From Calliphora vicina (taxonomy: Eukaryota; Arthropoda; Insecta; Diptera; Calliphoridae), in the NCBI RefSeq assembly GCF_958450345.1, contig NC_088783.1, forward strand, positions 20,153,701 to 20,217,700: DNA of 64,000 nt. The letters run 5' to 3'. The stretch's first letter is position 1; every line of letters starts with the position of its first letter. The position numbers and the translations under genes are program-made. This document shows, in pieces, positions 34,284 through 45,610 of the stretch. The notes below the pieces were generated by a model, which was not told the origin of the DNA, searched no databases, and saw only the letters and a list, made by a program, of their open reading frames with translations.

Positions 34284-36442
34284 TAGTCATAGTCTAGTCA
34301 TAGTCTAAGTCTAGTCATAGTCTAGTCATAGTCTAGTCATAGTCTACTCATAGTCTAGTCATAGTCTAGTCATAGTCTAGTCATAGTCTAGTCATAGTCT
34401 AGTCATAGTCTAGTCATAGTCTAGTCATAGTCTAGTCATAGTCTAGTCATAGTCTAGTCATAGTCTAGTCATAGTCTAGTCATAGTCTAGTCATAGTCTA
34501 GTCATAGTCTAGTCATAGTCTAGTCATAGTCTAGTCATAGTCTAGTCATAGTCTAGTCATAGTCTAGTCATAGTCTAGTCATAGTCTAGTCATAGTCTAG
34601 TCATAGTCTAGTCATAGTCTAGTCATAGTCTAGTCATAGTCTAGTCATAGTCTAGTCATAGTCTAGTCATAGTCTAGTCATAGTCTAGTCATAGTCTAGT
34701 CATAGTCTAGTCATAGTCTAGTCATAGTCTAGTCATAGTCTAGTCATAGTCTAGTCATAGTCTAGTCATAGTCTAGTCATAGTCTAGTCATAGTCTAGTC
34801 ATAGTCTAGTCATAGTCTAGTCATAGTCTAGTCATAGTCTAGTCATAGTCTAGTCATAGTCTAGTCATAGTCTAGTCATAGTCTAGTCATAGTCTAGTCA
34901 TAGTCTAGTCATAGTCTAGTCATAGTCTAGTCATAGTCTAGTCATAGTCTAGTCATAGTCTAGTCATAGTCTAGTCATAGTCTAGTCATAGTCTAGTCAT
35001 AGTCTAGTCATAGTCTAGTCATAGTCTAGTCATAGTCTAGTCATAGTCTAGTCATAGTCTAGTCATAGTCTAGTCATAGTCTAGTCATAGTCTAGTCATA
35101 GTCTAGTCATAGTCTAGTCATAGTCTAGTCATAGTCTAGTCATAGTCTAGTCATAGTCTAGTCATAGTCTAGTCATAGTCTAGTCATAGTCTAGTCATAG
35201 TCTAGTCATAGTCTAGTCATAGTCTAGTCATAGTCTAGTCATAGTCTAGTCATAGTCTAGTCATAGTCTAGTCATAGTCTAGTCATAGTCTAGTCATAGT
35301 CTAGTCATAGTCTAGTCATAGTCTAGTCATAGTCTAGTCATAGTCTAGTCATAGTCTAGTCATAGTCTAGTCATAGTCTAGTCATAGTCTAGTCATAGTC
35401 TAGTCATAGTCTAGTCATAGTCTAGTCATAGTCTAGTCATAGTCTAGTCATAGTCTAGTCATAGTCTAGTCATAGTCTAGTCATAGTCTAGTCATAGTCT
35501 AGTCATAGTCTAGTCATAGTCTAGTCATAGTCTAGTCATAGTCTAGTCATAGTCTAGTCATAGCCTAGTCATAGTCTAGTCATAGTCTAGTCATAGTCTA
35601 GTCATAGTCTAGTCATAGTCTAGTCATAGTCTAGTCATAGTCTAGTCATAGTCTAGTCATAGTCTAGTCATAGTCTAGTCATAGTCTAGTCATAGTCTAG
35701 TCATAGTCTAGTCATAGTCTAGTCATAGTCTAGTCATAGTCTAGTCATAGTCTAGTCATAGTCTAGTCATAGTCTAGTCATAGTCTAGTCATAGTCTAGT
35801 CATAGTCTAGTCATAGTCTAGTCATAGTCTAGTCATAGTCTAGTCATAGTCTAGTCATAGTCTAGTCATAGTCTAGTCATAGTCTAGTCATAGTCTAGTC
35901 ATAGTCTAGTCATAGTCTAGTCATAGTCTAGTCATAGTCTAGTCATAGTCTAGTCATAGTCTAGTCATAGTCTAGTCATAGTCTAGTCATAGTCTAGTCA
36001 TAGTCTAGTCATAGTCTAGTCATAGTCTAGTCATAGTCTAGTCATAGTCTAGTCATAGTCTAGTCATAGTCTAGTCATAGTCTAGTCATAGTCTAGTCAT
36101 AGTCTAGTCATAGTCTAGTCATAGTCTAGTCATAGTCTAGTCATAGTCTAGTCATAGTCTAGTCATAGTCTAGTCATAGTCTAGTCATAGTCTAGTCATA
36201 GTCTAGTCATAGTCTAGTCATAGTCTAGTCATAGTCTAGTCATAGTCTAGTCATAGTCTAGTCATAGTCTAGTCATAGTCTAGTCATAGTCTAGTCATAG
36301 TCTAGTCATAGTCTAGTCATAGTCTAGTCATAGTCTAGTCATAGTCTAGTCATAGTCTAGTCATAGTCTAGTCATAGTCTAGTCATAGTCTAGTCATAGT
36401 CTAGTCATAGTCTAGTCATAGTCTAGTCATAGTCTAGTCATA
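34284..36442 (+). repeat. 11-bp minisatellite, about 196 units (2159 bp)
   Basis: The unit TAGTCATAGTC repeats head to tail with very few variants: a TAAGTC variant and a TACTC variant within the first ~70 bases and a single TAGCC change near 35564. The unit is itself TAGTCA plus TAGTC. Because 11 is not a multiple of 3 and the unit holds TAG on one strand and TGA on the other, every frame is closed. Confidence 0.98.
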
Positions 36443-38664
36443 TCTCTTTATCACTTTTCTATTCGCTATTAATTATTTCCCTAGGTGTTTTATACTTATA
36501 ACAAGAATTACATTCGTTTAATATTTGCATCCCCATATCAGTAAATTATAAACTTGCTATTATTTGCAGTCTCTGGTCAGATACAAAAAGTAGCTCCAGC
36601 TGTTTTCATTGTGGAAAAGGCAATTAAAATTAAAATGAAGAAAATTAAACAAAATATGTATATTTTAACAAAAAAAAACAATAAAAACAAATTACAATAC
36701 TTTTCCTTCTCGTTCAAAATAGCATTGTACTATAGAATTTACATAACTCATACGTCATATGGGTCAGACATAAAATACGGTTGAAACAAACACTTAATGT
36801 ATTCAGTGACTATTTAGTTTTATATTTTCCAGTTATGTATTTGCGTGTAGGTAATATTTGGGGGAGTTATAATTTTTAGATGTTTTTTAATTTAAAAATA
36901 TTTTTTCGAATTCGGTGTTATTATACATTTGAAACATTTAATATTACATTAATATAGTTAAAAAGTTATATTCACATAACTTGCAATGTAAAATGCTTGA
37001 TTACACTTACTATTATTACTAAACTATCCAAATGTATGTATCAATGTGTTGGCTCTGAAATCCCTAGTATGGCCAACAAACAATGCTGACACCCAATAAA
37101 AACTTATACAACTATTATTGTGGTTTTGGAACACACAAAACAAAATGCAAAAAAAAAAACAATACCAAACAACATTTGTATTGTGGGTTGTTGGTTGAAT
37201 CTTTTTGTTTTATTTTATTCTACATGTTGGTTGGGCTATTCTGTTGCAACATTTGTTGTACATGCTGGAGTTGTTGGTGTTGCTGCAACTAACTATAAAC
37301 GTAGCCCAACTTTATCTATTTGTTTGTTTAACAGTTTTGTGTAATCTGAACTATTTTTTTACATAGTTTTTTGTAGCCTTGATTTCTTTTTTCATTTTTT
37401 AGCAAGGATGCTCTTTTTTTGTAACTATATAAGTAGGGAATTTATATTTTATGAAAAAAATAAACTGCACTCCCTCACATATTTACAAACTTACATTATG
37501 TAGTAAGTTGGTTTTAATGTTTGCTGGTGGTGATCGTAAATTTAGTGGTGGTTGTTGGCTGCTTTAATGTTTCGCCTGCCACAAGTATAATTTTACGGCA
37601 AAAAGAAATGGCAACATAAAATTGTAAAGCAAAAAAAAAAACAATTGGCTCTTGCCATCAGGCTTCTATGGCACTAATTAATAATTTCAATTTAAATAAG
37701 ATTTGAGTGCAACCAGCATATAAATGAAGTAAATTACACAAACGACACAAAATAGGCAAAAATGTATGGCAAAAAAAAACCTTAGCAAAATGCAAAGAAA
37801 ATTATGGGGAATTTTCTACTGGTTGCGCTTTGTATTTAATTTTGTCTTTTTTATGAAAAAAAGAAAATCATACTGTTAACGTTCTACTTATTTTTCAATT
37901 ACTCAGTTTTTTATTTGTTGGCATTAAATAAGCTTTTTAAAAAACCTAAAGAAAAGGACATACTTAATATATAACATGGGTATTATTATTTTTACTATTG
38001 AAATTGTAATTGCCTTGAGTTACTTATTAATATTTAGTAATTGTTCTGAACTTACACTATTTGAAAACTTTTTTATACATTTGAATAGGTCTTTTAAGTG
38101 CCTTCGATTGGCTAACTTATCTGCAATATATATACATTATAGTACCAAAAAATTAATTTTTTAAACACAAAAAAAAATAAAATTGTTTCAAGGAATGTAA
38201 ATGAACTAGATAGCTTGCTGATGTAAATTATATATGTAATGAGAAAATCATTCTAATTCTATTGCAGACACCATAACGTCTACTAGGTTTTTAGTTATCA
38301 CAACGTGGTTTTGTCGTCGGCTGAGATAGTTCAGTCGAAACCAGGGTAGACTTACGGATCCACAAAATTAAAGTGATAACACAATTGATTTACCCTTTCT
38401 GTGATCAAAAATATCTTTCTATTGATGCGTATATCGGATTTTTCAGGACTTCAACAATCGTCAATGGCACGATGTATTGGCTCTCTAAATGGGCAGTTTG
38501 TCAAAGGCAATATCTATGGATTTCTGGTGATACCATTCGGCGATAATATGATCGGATGCAGACGGTTCTGGTGATGCAAATCTCGGATTCTTCGGGATCG
38601 GGTGATAACTAAAGCTTTAATAATATATATACTTAGTCCAGCATACAAATAAATGAACTAAGCT
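36443..38664. other. no gene recognised
   Basis: AT-rich with several chance open frames. The patch 38270-38620 is distinctly less AT-rich (GTGGTTTTGTCGTCGGCTGA, CTCGGATTCTTCGGGATCGG) and leads into the tandem array, so it may be part of the same, unidentified element. Confidence 0.4.
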
Positions 38665-39015
38665 AGGGGAACAGTTGGCTGAAGCGTCTGTCTTGAACAG
38701 ATGATAGAAGTCGCTGTATTGAACAGTTGGCCTAAGCCCCTATACAGAACAGACTACTGAAGTCTCTATATTGTACAGTTGGCCAAAAACCTCTATATTG
38801 ATCAGGCGACCGATGTCTCTGTATTGAACAGTTGGTCGAAGCCTCTGCTGTGAACAGACGACCGCAGTCTCTATATTGAATAGTTGGCCGAAGCCCCTGT
38901 ACTGAACAGACTACTGAAGTCTTTATATTGAACAGTTGGCCGAAGCTACCGTCTTAAACAGACAACCGAAGTCTCTGTAGAGTTGGCCGAGGCCTCTGCC
39001 TTGAACAGTTGGTCG
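38665..39015 (+). repeat. tandem array, ~53-bp unit made of two ~27-bp halves
   Basis: GAACAGTTGGCCGAAGCC...CTGTATT alternates with GAACAGACGACCGAAGTCTC...TATATT through about 6-7 diverged units (GAACAGTTGG at 38670, 38720 and onward; GAACAGACTACTGAAGTC at 38751 and 38906). GC-rich relative to its surroundings. Origin unknown. Confidence 0.85.
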
Positions 39016-39339
39016 AATGAAATAATCGAATATAACTAACTAAATATAAAAGGAGTCATTCGATCACTATAGATGAAATGTCCGACAGCTCCTTCTATAG
39101 ATAAATAAATATTAATGCAAGAAGTTACAATTCTAAAAACAAGTCTTTCAAAATGTTTAATTTATGACTTGAACCAATGAAACTAAAAGGTACGGAATAG
39201 AATATTTGTTATTTAGTAAAAAAACGACTGAATGATTTTAGAATTGATTTCGAAACAGAAATTTTAGCGTCTAAAAATGAACATATACTGGCGAATTATC
39301 AGCAAAATCGCAATTAATAATCAACATATTAACTTAGAT

Positions 39340-40010
39340 TAAAGAGGTGATGAAAGTGATTTTGAAACGGACGTCGACAGCGATATTGAGGATGATTACG
39401 CTGAAACAGAGTTCGACTTATACATGTTTAACATCATCGTTGGACTTATACATGTTTAACATGGTAATAAACATTTTGCGTATTTATAAATGCATCAATC
39501 ATGCACTGTCTGACTTCAAATTTGCCACGTTCACTGAGAATGATATCAAACTTTGGACAGATTCGTGTAATTCCCTAAGACCACTTGATTAAGCAAAGAT
39601 TCGGCAATGTTGATAGAGCTTGAGGGTATAATACAATTCGTAATAAATAATTTAGAAAAAGTGAATAATTCGTTTGCTAAAGAATTAGTTACTCATTTAA
39701 AAAACCCAAATTAATGAACAACATAAAAAAGTTCTTTATAAGTTTATATTGTACTTGAATTCAGGATCATGTCCAACTAGCTCAATTTTTTTAAAGCATA
39801 GCTCCAAAACAGAAACCAAGGAGTTTGCTAGTCAATTGTTTAGATTGTTCGGGAGGGAATCTAATCAGAATATTTCTGATGAAAATTCATGCTTTAATTT
39901 TTTAATAAAATGTAAATTAATTTTAAACGTTTGCTCGAATTATTCGAACAAGTTAAAATCTTTTATTCGAATTATTTATTTTATTCGAACAAGAGAAAAA
40001 TCGAATAATT
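39340..40010 (+). pseudogene. possible hAT-type transposase C-terminal relic
   Basis: Across frames the plus strand reads FTENDIKLWTDSCNSLRPLD, IIQFVINNLEKVNNSFAKEL and, from 39749, an open frame with SSIFLKHSSKTETKEFASQL. The order resembles the BED/hAT family pattern of a SLKPL helix, a lever region, then the LDPRFK-like strand, but no diagnostic motif is intact and the reading needs frame changes. It could be another degenerate gene. Confidence 0.25.
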
Positions 40011-41185
40011 TGAATGCCTTATTAAATAGGTTTGCATTACAATTAACTCAGTAAGTAACACAGCACGTATGATGAATATTAAATTGAATACACTATATTA
40101 ATATTAATCATACGTCTCAAAATTTCATATTGTTATAATTAAAAATATTCGCAACAGACATAAGTAAATAAAAAATTGTCACATAATATCAACATATTAA
40201 CACATTTTATATAAAAAAAATAAAAAAAACAACAATATAAATGAATATAAAACAAACATTAACATAATTATAAAACCTTTTTTTTTATTAAATACAAACT
40301 AACTAACACATTTGTATGCATAATACAACAAATATTCCAGCCCACATGTAAGAGTGTAAGATTGTGTCTGTGTCTGTATGTCAACATGAACTTACCTTGT
40401 TGTTTGTATGTGGTTTTTCAGCCTATTGAACAACACATCGGAACAAACATTTTAACAACCACATTACAAATACAATCTCACACATGCAACACTAAACGAA
40501 AAAACACACACATTACTAAACACACACATAAGTTATTGCTACACAAACATTCTGCTTACATATGCATGTATGTCTGGCTGTATATTCTACATGAAATGTA
40601 AAATAGTAGTTACACATTAACTTTACCATACGTTTGCTGATAAAAGGTGAATTTTGTGTGACAGTGTAGTCAGACACAGTAGTCAGTCAGTCAATCAGCA
40701 CGTACAAAATATCAACATTAAACACATTGATTCACACACACATACACAAACACATGTACTTTTACTAACATAACCGCAATCACTGGCACACACAATTACA
40801 TATCATGTGTAGTCGTAGTTGCTGGTACGTTGTATATGTATTTTAACACTACTACAATTTGGCCATGTATGCAAATCGGTTGAAAAAAGTGTTAGAAGAG
40901 TTTAAGGCAAAATAGCATAAAGGAGACAGAGAGACAGATGCAAGAGGGTAGTGACAGAGAAATGAGTTGATGCTTTACAATTAGAGCTGAAAATTACATG
41001 TAAATATTTAAGAATCATGAAATTAAATGCATTTCTATATTGGGTTAGAGATAAAGGAGAAATCCTTAACTATTAATTGTAATTTAAATGAATCATAAAT
41101 CAGCATGATAAGATACGAATATTAGCATCATTATATAAAATACCAAAATTTCACTTTTCTAAAAATTTAATTCGCGACTAAGGTT
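40011..41185. other. no gene recognised
   Basis: AT-rich with ACACACA-type runs (40480-40550, 40730-40760). The open frame at 40362-40601 is a product of that simple sequence. Confidence 0.45.
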
Positions 41186-41310
41186 TAAAATGTCCTAGAA
41201 ATTTAAAATTACAAAATCGTAAATAAAAAACCCAAAGTAACAATCTGAAATAAAATATTAGAAATTGGCTAGGAAATGTTTTTTTAAGATATAATTTTAA
41301 CAAATTTGTG
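41186..41310 (+). repeat. interspersed repeat E, copy 2
   Basis: Shares AAATTTAAAATTACAAAATC and GTAAATAAAAAACCCAAAG, then ATATAATTTTAACAAATT with 6005-6105. Confidence 0.5.
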
Positions 41311-41404
41311 ACAAAACAAAAATTTTCCCATTCAAATTGGTCACAAATAATAGTTCGAATTGTGAAAATTTTCATTAATCCTCAGTTAATATTTATTAGA
41401 ATCA

Positions 41405-41531
41405 CCCCCAGTAACACGAAGTATGGTTATGTATTAACTAATGGTTAAACTGACAGTTTTCATACAAAAATATTTTTAACCGACAGTATAACTATTAGTT
41501 AGGCCATAACAAGGCTTCGTGTTAATGGGGG
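41405..41531. mobile_element. foldback MITE (127 bp) with TCA target duplication
   Basis: The left arm CCCCCAGTAACACGAAG...AACTAATGGTTA and the right arm are inverted repeats over nearly the whole length. TCA occurs on both sides (41402-41404, 41532-41534). Three-base TNA duplications and high palindromicity fit PIF/Harbinger-derived MITEs; this superfamily call is inference. Confidence 0.75.
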
Positions 41532-41534
41532 TCA

Positions 41535-42587
41535 GAAACATTTTTTTGTGTGTGTGTGTCAAAAAAGCTTTAAATTATAATTTTTTTAATCAGAATTTGT
41601 CAGAAATTTTCAATTCTAAATTATTAATTTTCAACCCGTATTTCAGTCAAAATAATCACCGAAAAAAAGTAAGTGAAAAAATATTTAAAACAAAGATTTT
41701 CTGTTAATTTTATGGTTTTTTATGGTTTTTCACAAAAAAGTCCCGATATTTTTTCTTTTTTCTTCGGGCCTATATAAAATATATGATTTAATGCAAAACA
41801 GTGTAAAGCAAAATTTGACTCACCTAAGTGGACAAATTTTACATTAATTCAAAAAGAACAACATTATTTAATTTCATTAAAATATCAATACTCGTATGGT
41901 TTCCACCAATATCAAAAATTTGTATAAAAAGCTTATATTTACTCTTCAGAAGCTCCACAATCCTCGCCCACTTTCAAAAATGTTAACGTTTTTTTACATC
42001 TTGCATCAAGCCGGTCTTGCGTGATAGAGATTTGGGTTTCGTGATGGACCAAGATCTACTTATAATGATTTGCCCATTGGAGCACAATAGAGAAGTGTAC
42101 ACTTGGTTATACATTTTTAACAAAAAAATCTTAATTTTTTCATCAAAAAATAGTAAAACGAACATTTTTAAGGTACAAAGTGATTTTTGTGAGCTATTTA
42201 GAGTGCCTAGATATGTTCATATTGCATTGATATGTTTACAAGAGTTGTTCAGCTTTACCGTAGTTACAACTTTGCTAATTAGTATCAGTGAAAAAATAGG
42301 AGTCCCTGGAAGTTATTCTAAAAAAAGTGAAAAAAAATTCCTTCCAATATTTTGGGAAAAAATTTTAATAAAATTTTGTTGGCGGCCGCTTAGCTATATT
42401 ACTGCCTGTAGACACCTTTTGTTGGGGGCCCACTGATTTTCAAAATCTTTGGGGAACATTAAAAAAAAATTTTCACCAAAATGGACAAACTGAGTATAAG
42501 GTTTTACTACAATAATCAAGTAATAGATTCGAACCTATACTGTCATGATCGTGTATTTTTCCAAAAGTTTTTCATTTGTTGCACAGT
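41535..42587. other. no gene recognised; unassigned 139-codon frame at 42017-42436
   Basis: The plus-strand frame 42017-42436 (MRDRDLGFVMDQDL...) is longer than most here but shows no domain I recognise, and its latter half is Lys/Ile/Leu-rich low-complexity sequence. A patch at 42340-42440 (TTGGCGGCCGC) is locally GC-rich. I do not assign a function. Confidence 0.3.
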
Positions 42588-42850
42588 GTTATGGACCGAT
42601 CGTCACAGAATTTGGTGGTGAAAGTTCGATTTATACAAAATTATTTATGCTGAATTTGGTTTGGATATCTAAACAACTAAGAAATTTATGAGATATGGCA
42701 ATCTTATGAGAGCTAGGAGAAATAAAGGACCGATTTTAACCAAATTCAATAAACTGTGTTCTTGGAGCAATATAAAACCTTTTACCAAATTTTGTCGAAG
42801 TGTCTTTAAAATGGCGACCTGTATTTTGATTACAAGGTTTACATGTATGC
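42588..42850 (+). repeat. A-related repeat (A'), fragment
   Basis: TATGGACCGATCGTCACAGA, GAGAGCTAGGAGAAATAAAG and GCGACCTGTATTTTGATTAC follow the order of family A but are diverged from it and match instead 43600-43730 (inverted) and 55330-55560. Confidence 0.65.
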
Positions 42851-42959
42851 GAGCTATTTGGTGACGGACATGTCAATATGACTATGTAATCAATAACTAT
42901 CCAGAATATATATACTTCATTGAGACGCAAATGGAATAATTTGCTAATATGACGAATAT

Positions 42960-43390
42960 TCATTATAGTTCGCATTACACCGTCCGACAAATAGAGAAAA
43001 AATTCGTTAGACACAAACCGGATGATATACGTCTGAAACTGTAAATTTAATGGAGAAAAACTGTGTTTTCAGTTTTTCATTTCGTGATCATGTGTTCTTT
43101 TTTAAGGAATATAAATTTTCAAAGAAGTACATTTTTCCAAAAATATTTAAAAATACTCCTGCTATTCCAACAATGACAAATTGTATGTCAGAAGAACAAA
43201 AAAAGTTGTAAAATATTTTATATTATCTTTATTTTATCCTGTAAAGATCAAAAGATATCAAAAATGTCCTTTTAAATGTTGATCCTTTAATATCCTTTAA
43301 GATTGCCAATAAATTCCTTTTAAAAAAATAGTGCGTTAAAGACCCAAATATTCTATACTAAATGTCAAAATTTCATCCTTGATATATATA
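42960..43390 (+). repeat. left arm of ~420-bp inverted repeat
   Basis: Matches the complement of 45195-45610: AACCGGATGATATACGTCT, TGGAGAAAAACTG, GTTTTTCATTTCGTGATC, GTTGTAAAATATTT, AAAATTTCATCCTT all in mirrored order at roughly 70-75% identity. Confidence 0.8.
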
Positions 43391-43826
43391 AAGGTAAAAT
43401 TAAAATATAAAAAAAAAATTTATTAGTATAAAAAAAAGCTTTATTAAGAAAAGTGCATGTTTATAAACTACACCACCATAATGGGGGAGGTATAATGGGT
43501 TAGGGCTGTTGTTTGCAACATACAAAAATACTGTGCCAACACCCACCTTAAAGTATACCAATCTGCTCAGGATCACTTTAGTCGACTAAGCGATGTCCGT
43601 CCGTCTGTCCGTCCATCCATGTAAACCTTGTAATCAAACTATAGGTCGCAGGTTTAAAGATAATTCGACAAAATTTCTCACAATTATAAACATATTCAAA
43701 CCAAATTCAGCACAATTAAGATTTATGTAAGCCGAACTCTCACGAACATCGGTCAACAATATTCCATAGCTCCCATATAAGCAACATTCTCGAAAATGTT
43801 ATTAATATACATAAATCTCTGAAATA

Positions 43827-45087
43827 CACTGAATCAATTAAGTCTCCGTACAGACATACTCATAATATAAAATAGCTATTTATGGTCACTTTTCTATACA
43901 TATTTAAACCTTTTTTTAATTCATTTTATAAAAAATCTTATAAACTAGAAATCAACATAAATAAGACATTCCTTTACTAATCTAGAGGTGTGTTCTTGGA
44001 AGCAATACATCGTTGTCTTGTTGGAAGCAATACAAACGTCCCAAGCCTAATTTTTCAGAACTTTGTTTTAAGTTTTCTTTTAATATATTAAGGTATGCAT
44101 ATTTATCCATCGTGTTTTCAACAAAAATAAGATTTCCCACCCCAGATAAAGCCATGCAACCCCAAACAATAACGTTACCTCCTCCATGCTTTACGGTTAG
44201 CGTCAAATGCTTTGGATTCATTTCAGTATTTGGCTTTCTCCATAACATTTCTCTTCCATCAGAACCAAAAACATTCAATTTACTTTCATCGCTAAAAATA
44301 ACTCGATCCCAAAATAAAAAATCTTTATCAATAGCTCGATAGCGTAATCCAATCTCTTTTCGAACAAGGGGCTTCTTACGGCTTACTCGACCATTGTGTC
44401 CATTTAGTTTAAGAGCGTTTCTTACAGTTTGGGGGTTTACCGTTAATTCATCACTAGTTTTCAAGTTTCCCGCAATTACACATGCGTTAATTTTTGGATT
44501 ACCTTCTACAAATCGTACAATTCTTCTCTCTAAGTGGTGGTCTATTTTTCTTGGATGGTCAGTTCTTTGTTTATTTGCCATTGTTCCGGTTTTTTGAACT
44601 GTTGAATAACGTACTGAATGGAAAAGCGTGGTCTTTTTACAATATCCTTGATTTCGGTTGGATTTTTTCCTTCATTTTGCAAGTTAATAATAATTTTCTT
44701 TCTATCCATTAAAATTTGCTTATTTTTGGATTCCCTGATAACAACAAAGCTGGTCCATTCCATGCAAAGCCACTAAAATGAAGCAATTGCTCAGAAAGGA
44801 GGACCTACCACATATTAAATGCAATTAAGATTAATATTGGGATTCCTTGCCTTAAAACGGTTAACTGTACGGAGACTTTTTGGTGATACTTTTCGTACAA
44901 TTATTGAATTTATGTAAATTTTTATGTTTTTAATGAAAATGTTTGTAGTTTTTTTATGTTGATTTCTAGTTTACAATTTTTTTTATAAAATGAATTAAAA
45001 ATAGGTTTAAATATGTATTGAAAAGTGACCATAAATAGCTAGTTTATATTATGAGTATGTCTGTACGGAGACTTAATTGATTCAGTG
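43827..45087 (-). mobile_element. Tc1-like element with intact ends (1261 bp)
   Basis: The terminal inverted repeats start CACTGAATCAATTAAGTCTC and continue for about 140 bases (43827-43970 and 44945-45087) with few differences, flanked by TA on both sides (43825-43826, 45088-45089). Inside, on the minus strand, is a transposase gene lacking its C-terminal third. It is inserted in an A' repeat. Good end conservation suggests it moved with help from an intact relative. Confidence 0.92.
43982..44763 (-). pseudogene. Tc1-like transposase, frameshifted and C-terminally deleted
   Basis: The enzyme would cut and paste the element at TA sites. The 5' part (44763-44542) holds the first helix-turn-helix (KKIIINLQNEGKNPTEIKDI, then FSIQYVIQQFKK). 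A frameshift near 44580 leads into the frame ending at 43982, with the second DNA-binding region (NPQTVRNALKLNG) and the DDE core: SDESKLNVFGSDGR (first Asp), WRKPN, TVKHGGGNVIVWGCMALSGV, and QQDND (second Asp). Right after QDND the gene is lost: the third catalytic residue and about 85-100 residues usual in the family are absent. The breakpoint carries a direct repeat of TGTATTGCTTCCAA. Non-functional. Confidence 0.93.
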
Positions 45088-45194
45088 TATGTCAGTATCC
45101 AAACAAAATTCAACAAAAATATGTTTCATATATTCACAATTCATCCTACCAAATTTTGTGACGATTGGTCCATAATTAGTCATACTTGAGTAGT

Positions 45195-45610
45195 TAAGGT
45201 AGAAGGATGAAATTTTGGCATGTGGTTTTCAATATATAGATCTTTAACTCACTATTTTTTAAAAAAAAAAAATTATTGGAAATCTAAAAGGATATTCAAG
45301 GATAAATATTTGAAAGGACATTTTTCACATATTTTGATCCTTACAAGATAAAACAAAAATAATACGAAATATTTTACAACTCTTCTTGATCATTTGACAC
45401 CAAATCTGACATAGTAGGATGATCAAAAGTATTTTAAAACATTTTTTTAAAAATGCACTCCTCTGTAAAGTCCTTTTAAAAGGAAACAGGATCACGAAAT
45501 GAAAAACTGAAAACGCAGTTTTTCTCCATTTAATTTATTGTTTTAGACGTATATCATCCGGTTCGTATCTAATATTGAGTGTCGTACGGTGTTACAGTAT
45601 AAACTTCTCA
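45195..45610 (-). repeat. right arm of ~420-bp inverted repeat
   Basis: Complement of 42960-43390. Together the arms enclose 1.8 kb containing the A' repeat and the Tc1-like element. The outer tips read CACCGT(C/A)CGACA in both arms, suggesting a foldback-type element or an inverted duplication. Confidence 0.8.

Larger units (their letters stand above)
43462..45185 (-). repeat. A-related repeat (A'), split by a Tc1-like element
   Basis: ACACCACCATAATGGGGGAG, CAACACCCACCTTAAAGTAT, GATGTCCGTCCGTCTGTCCG and the downstream blocks run in minus orientation to 43826. After the inserted element the repeat resumes at 45088 (TATGTCAGTATCCAAACAAA...TTGGTCCATAATTAGTCATA). Confidence 0.8.

Noticed and set aside
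34284..36442. CRISPR-like regularity of the 11-bp array
   Set aside because: There are no spacers, the unit is far too short, and the context is an animal genome. It is a plain minisatellite.
44013..44712. Plus-strand frames of 67-109 codons
   Set aside because: They are shadows of the Tc1-like transposase on the minus strand.
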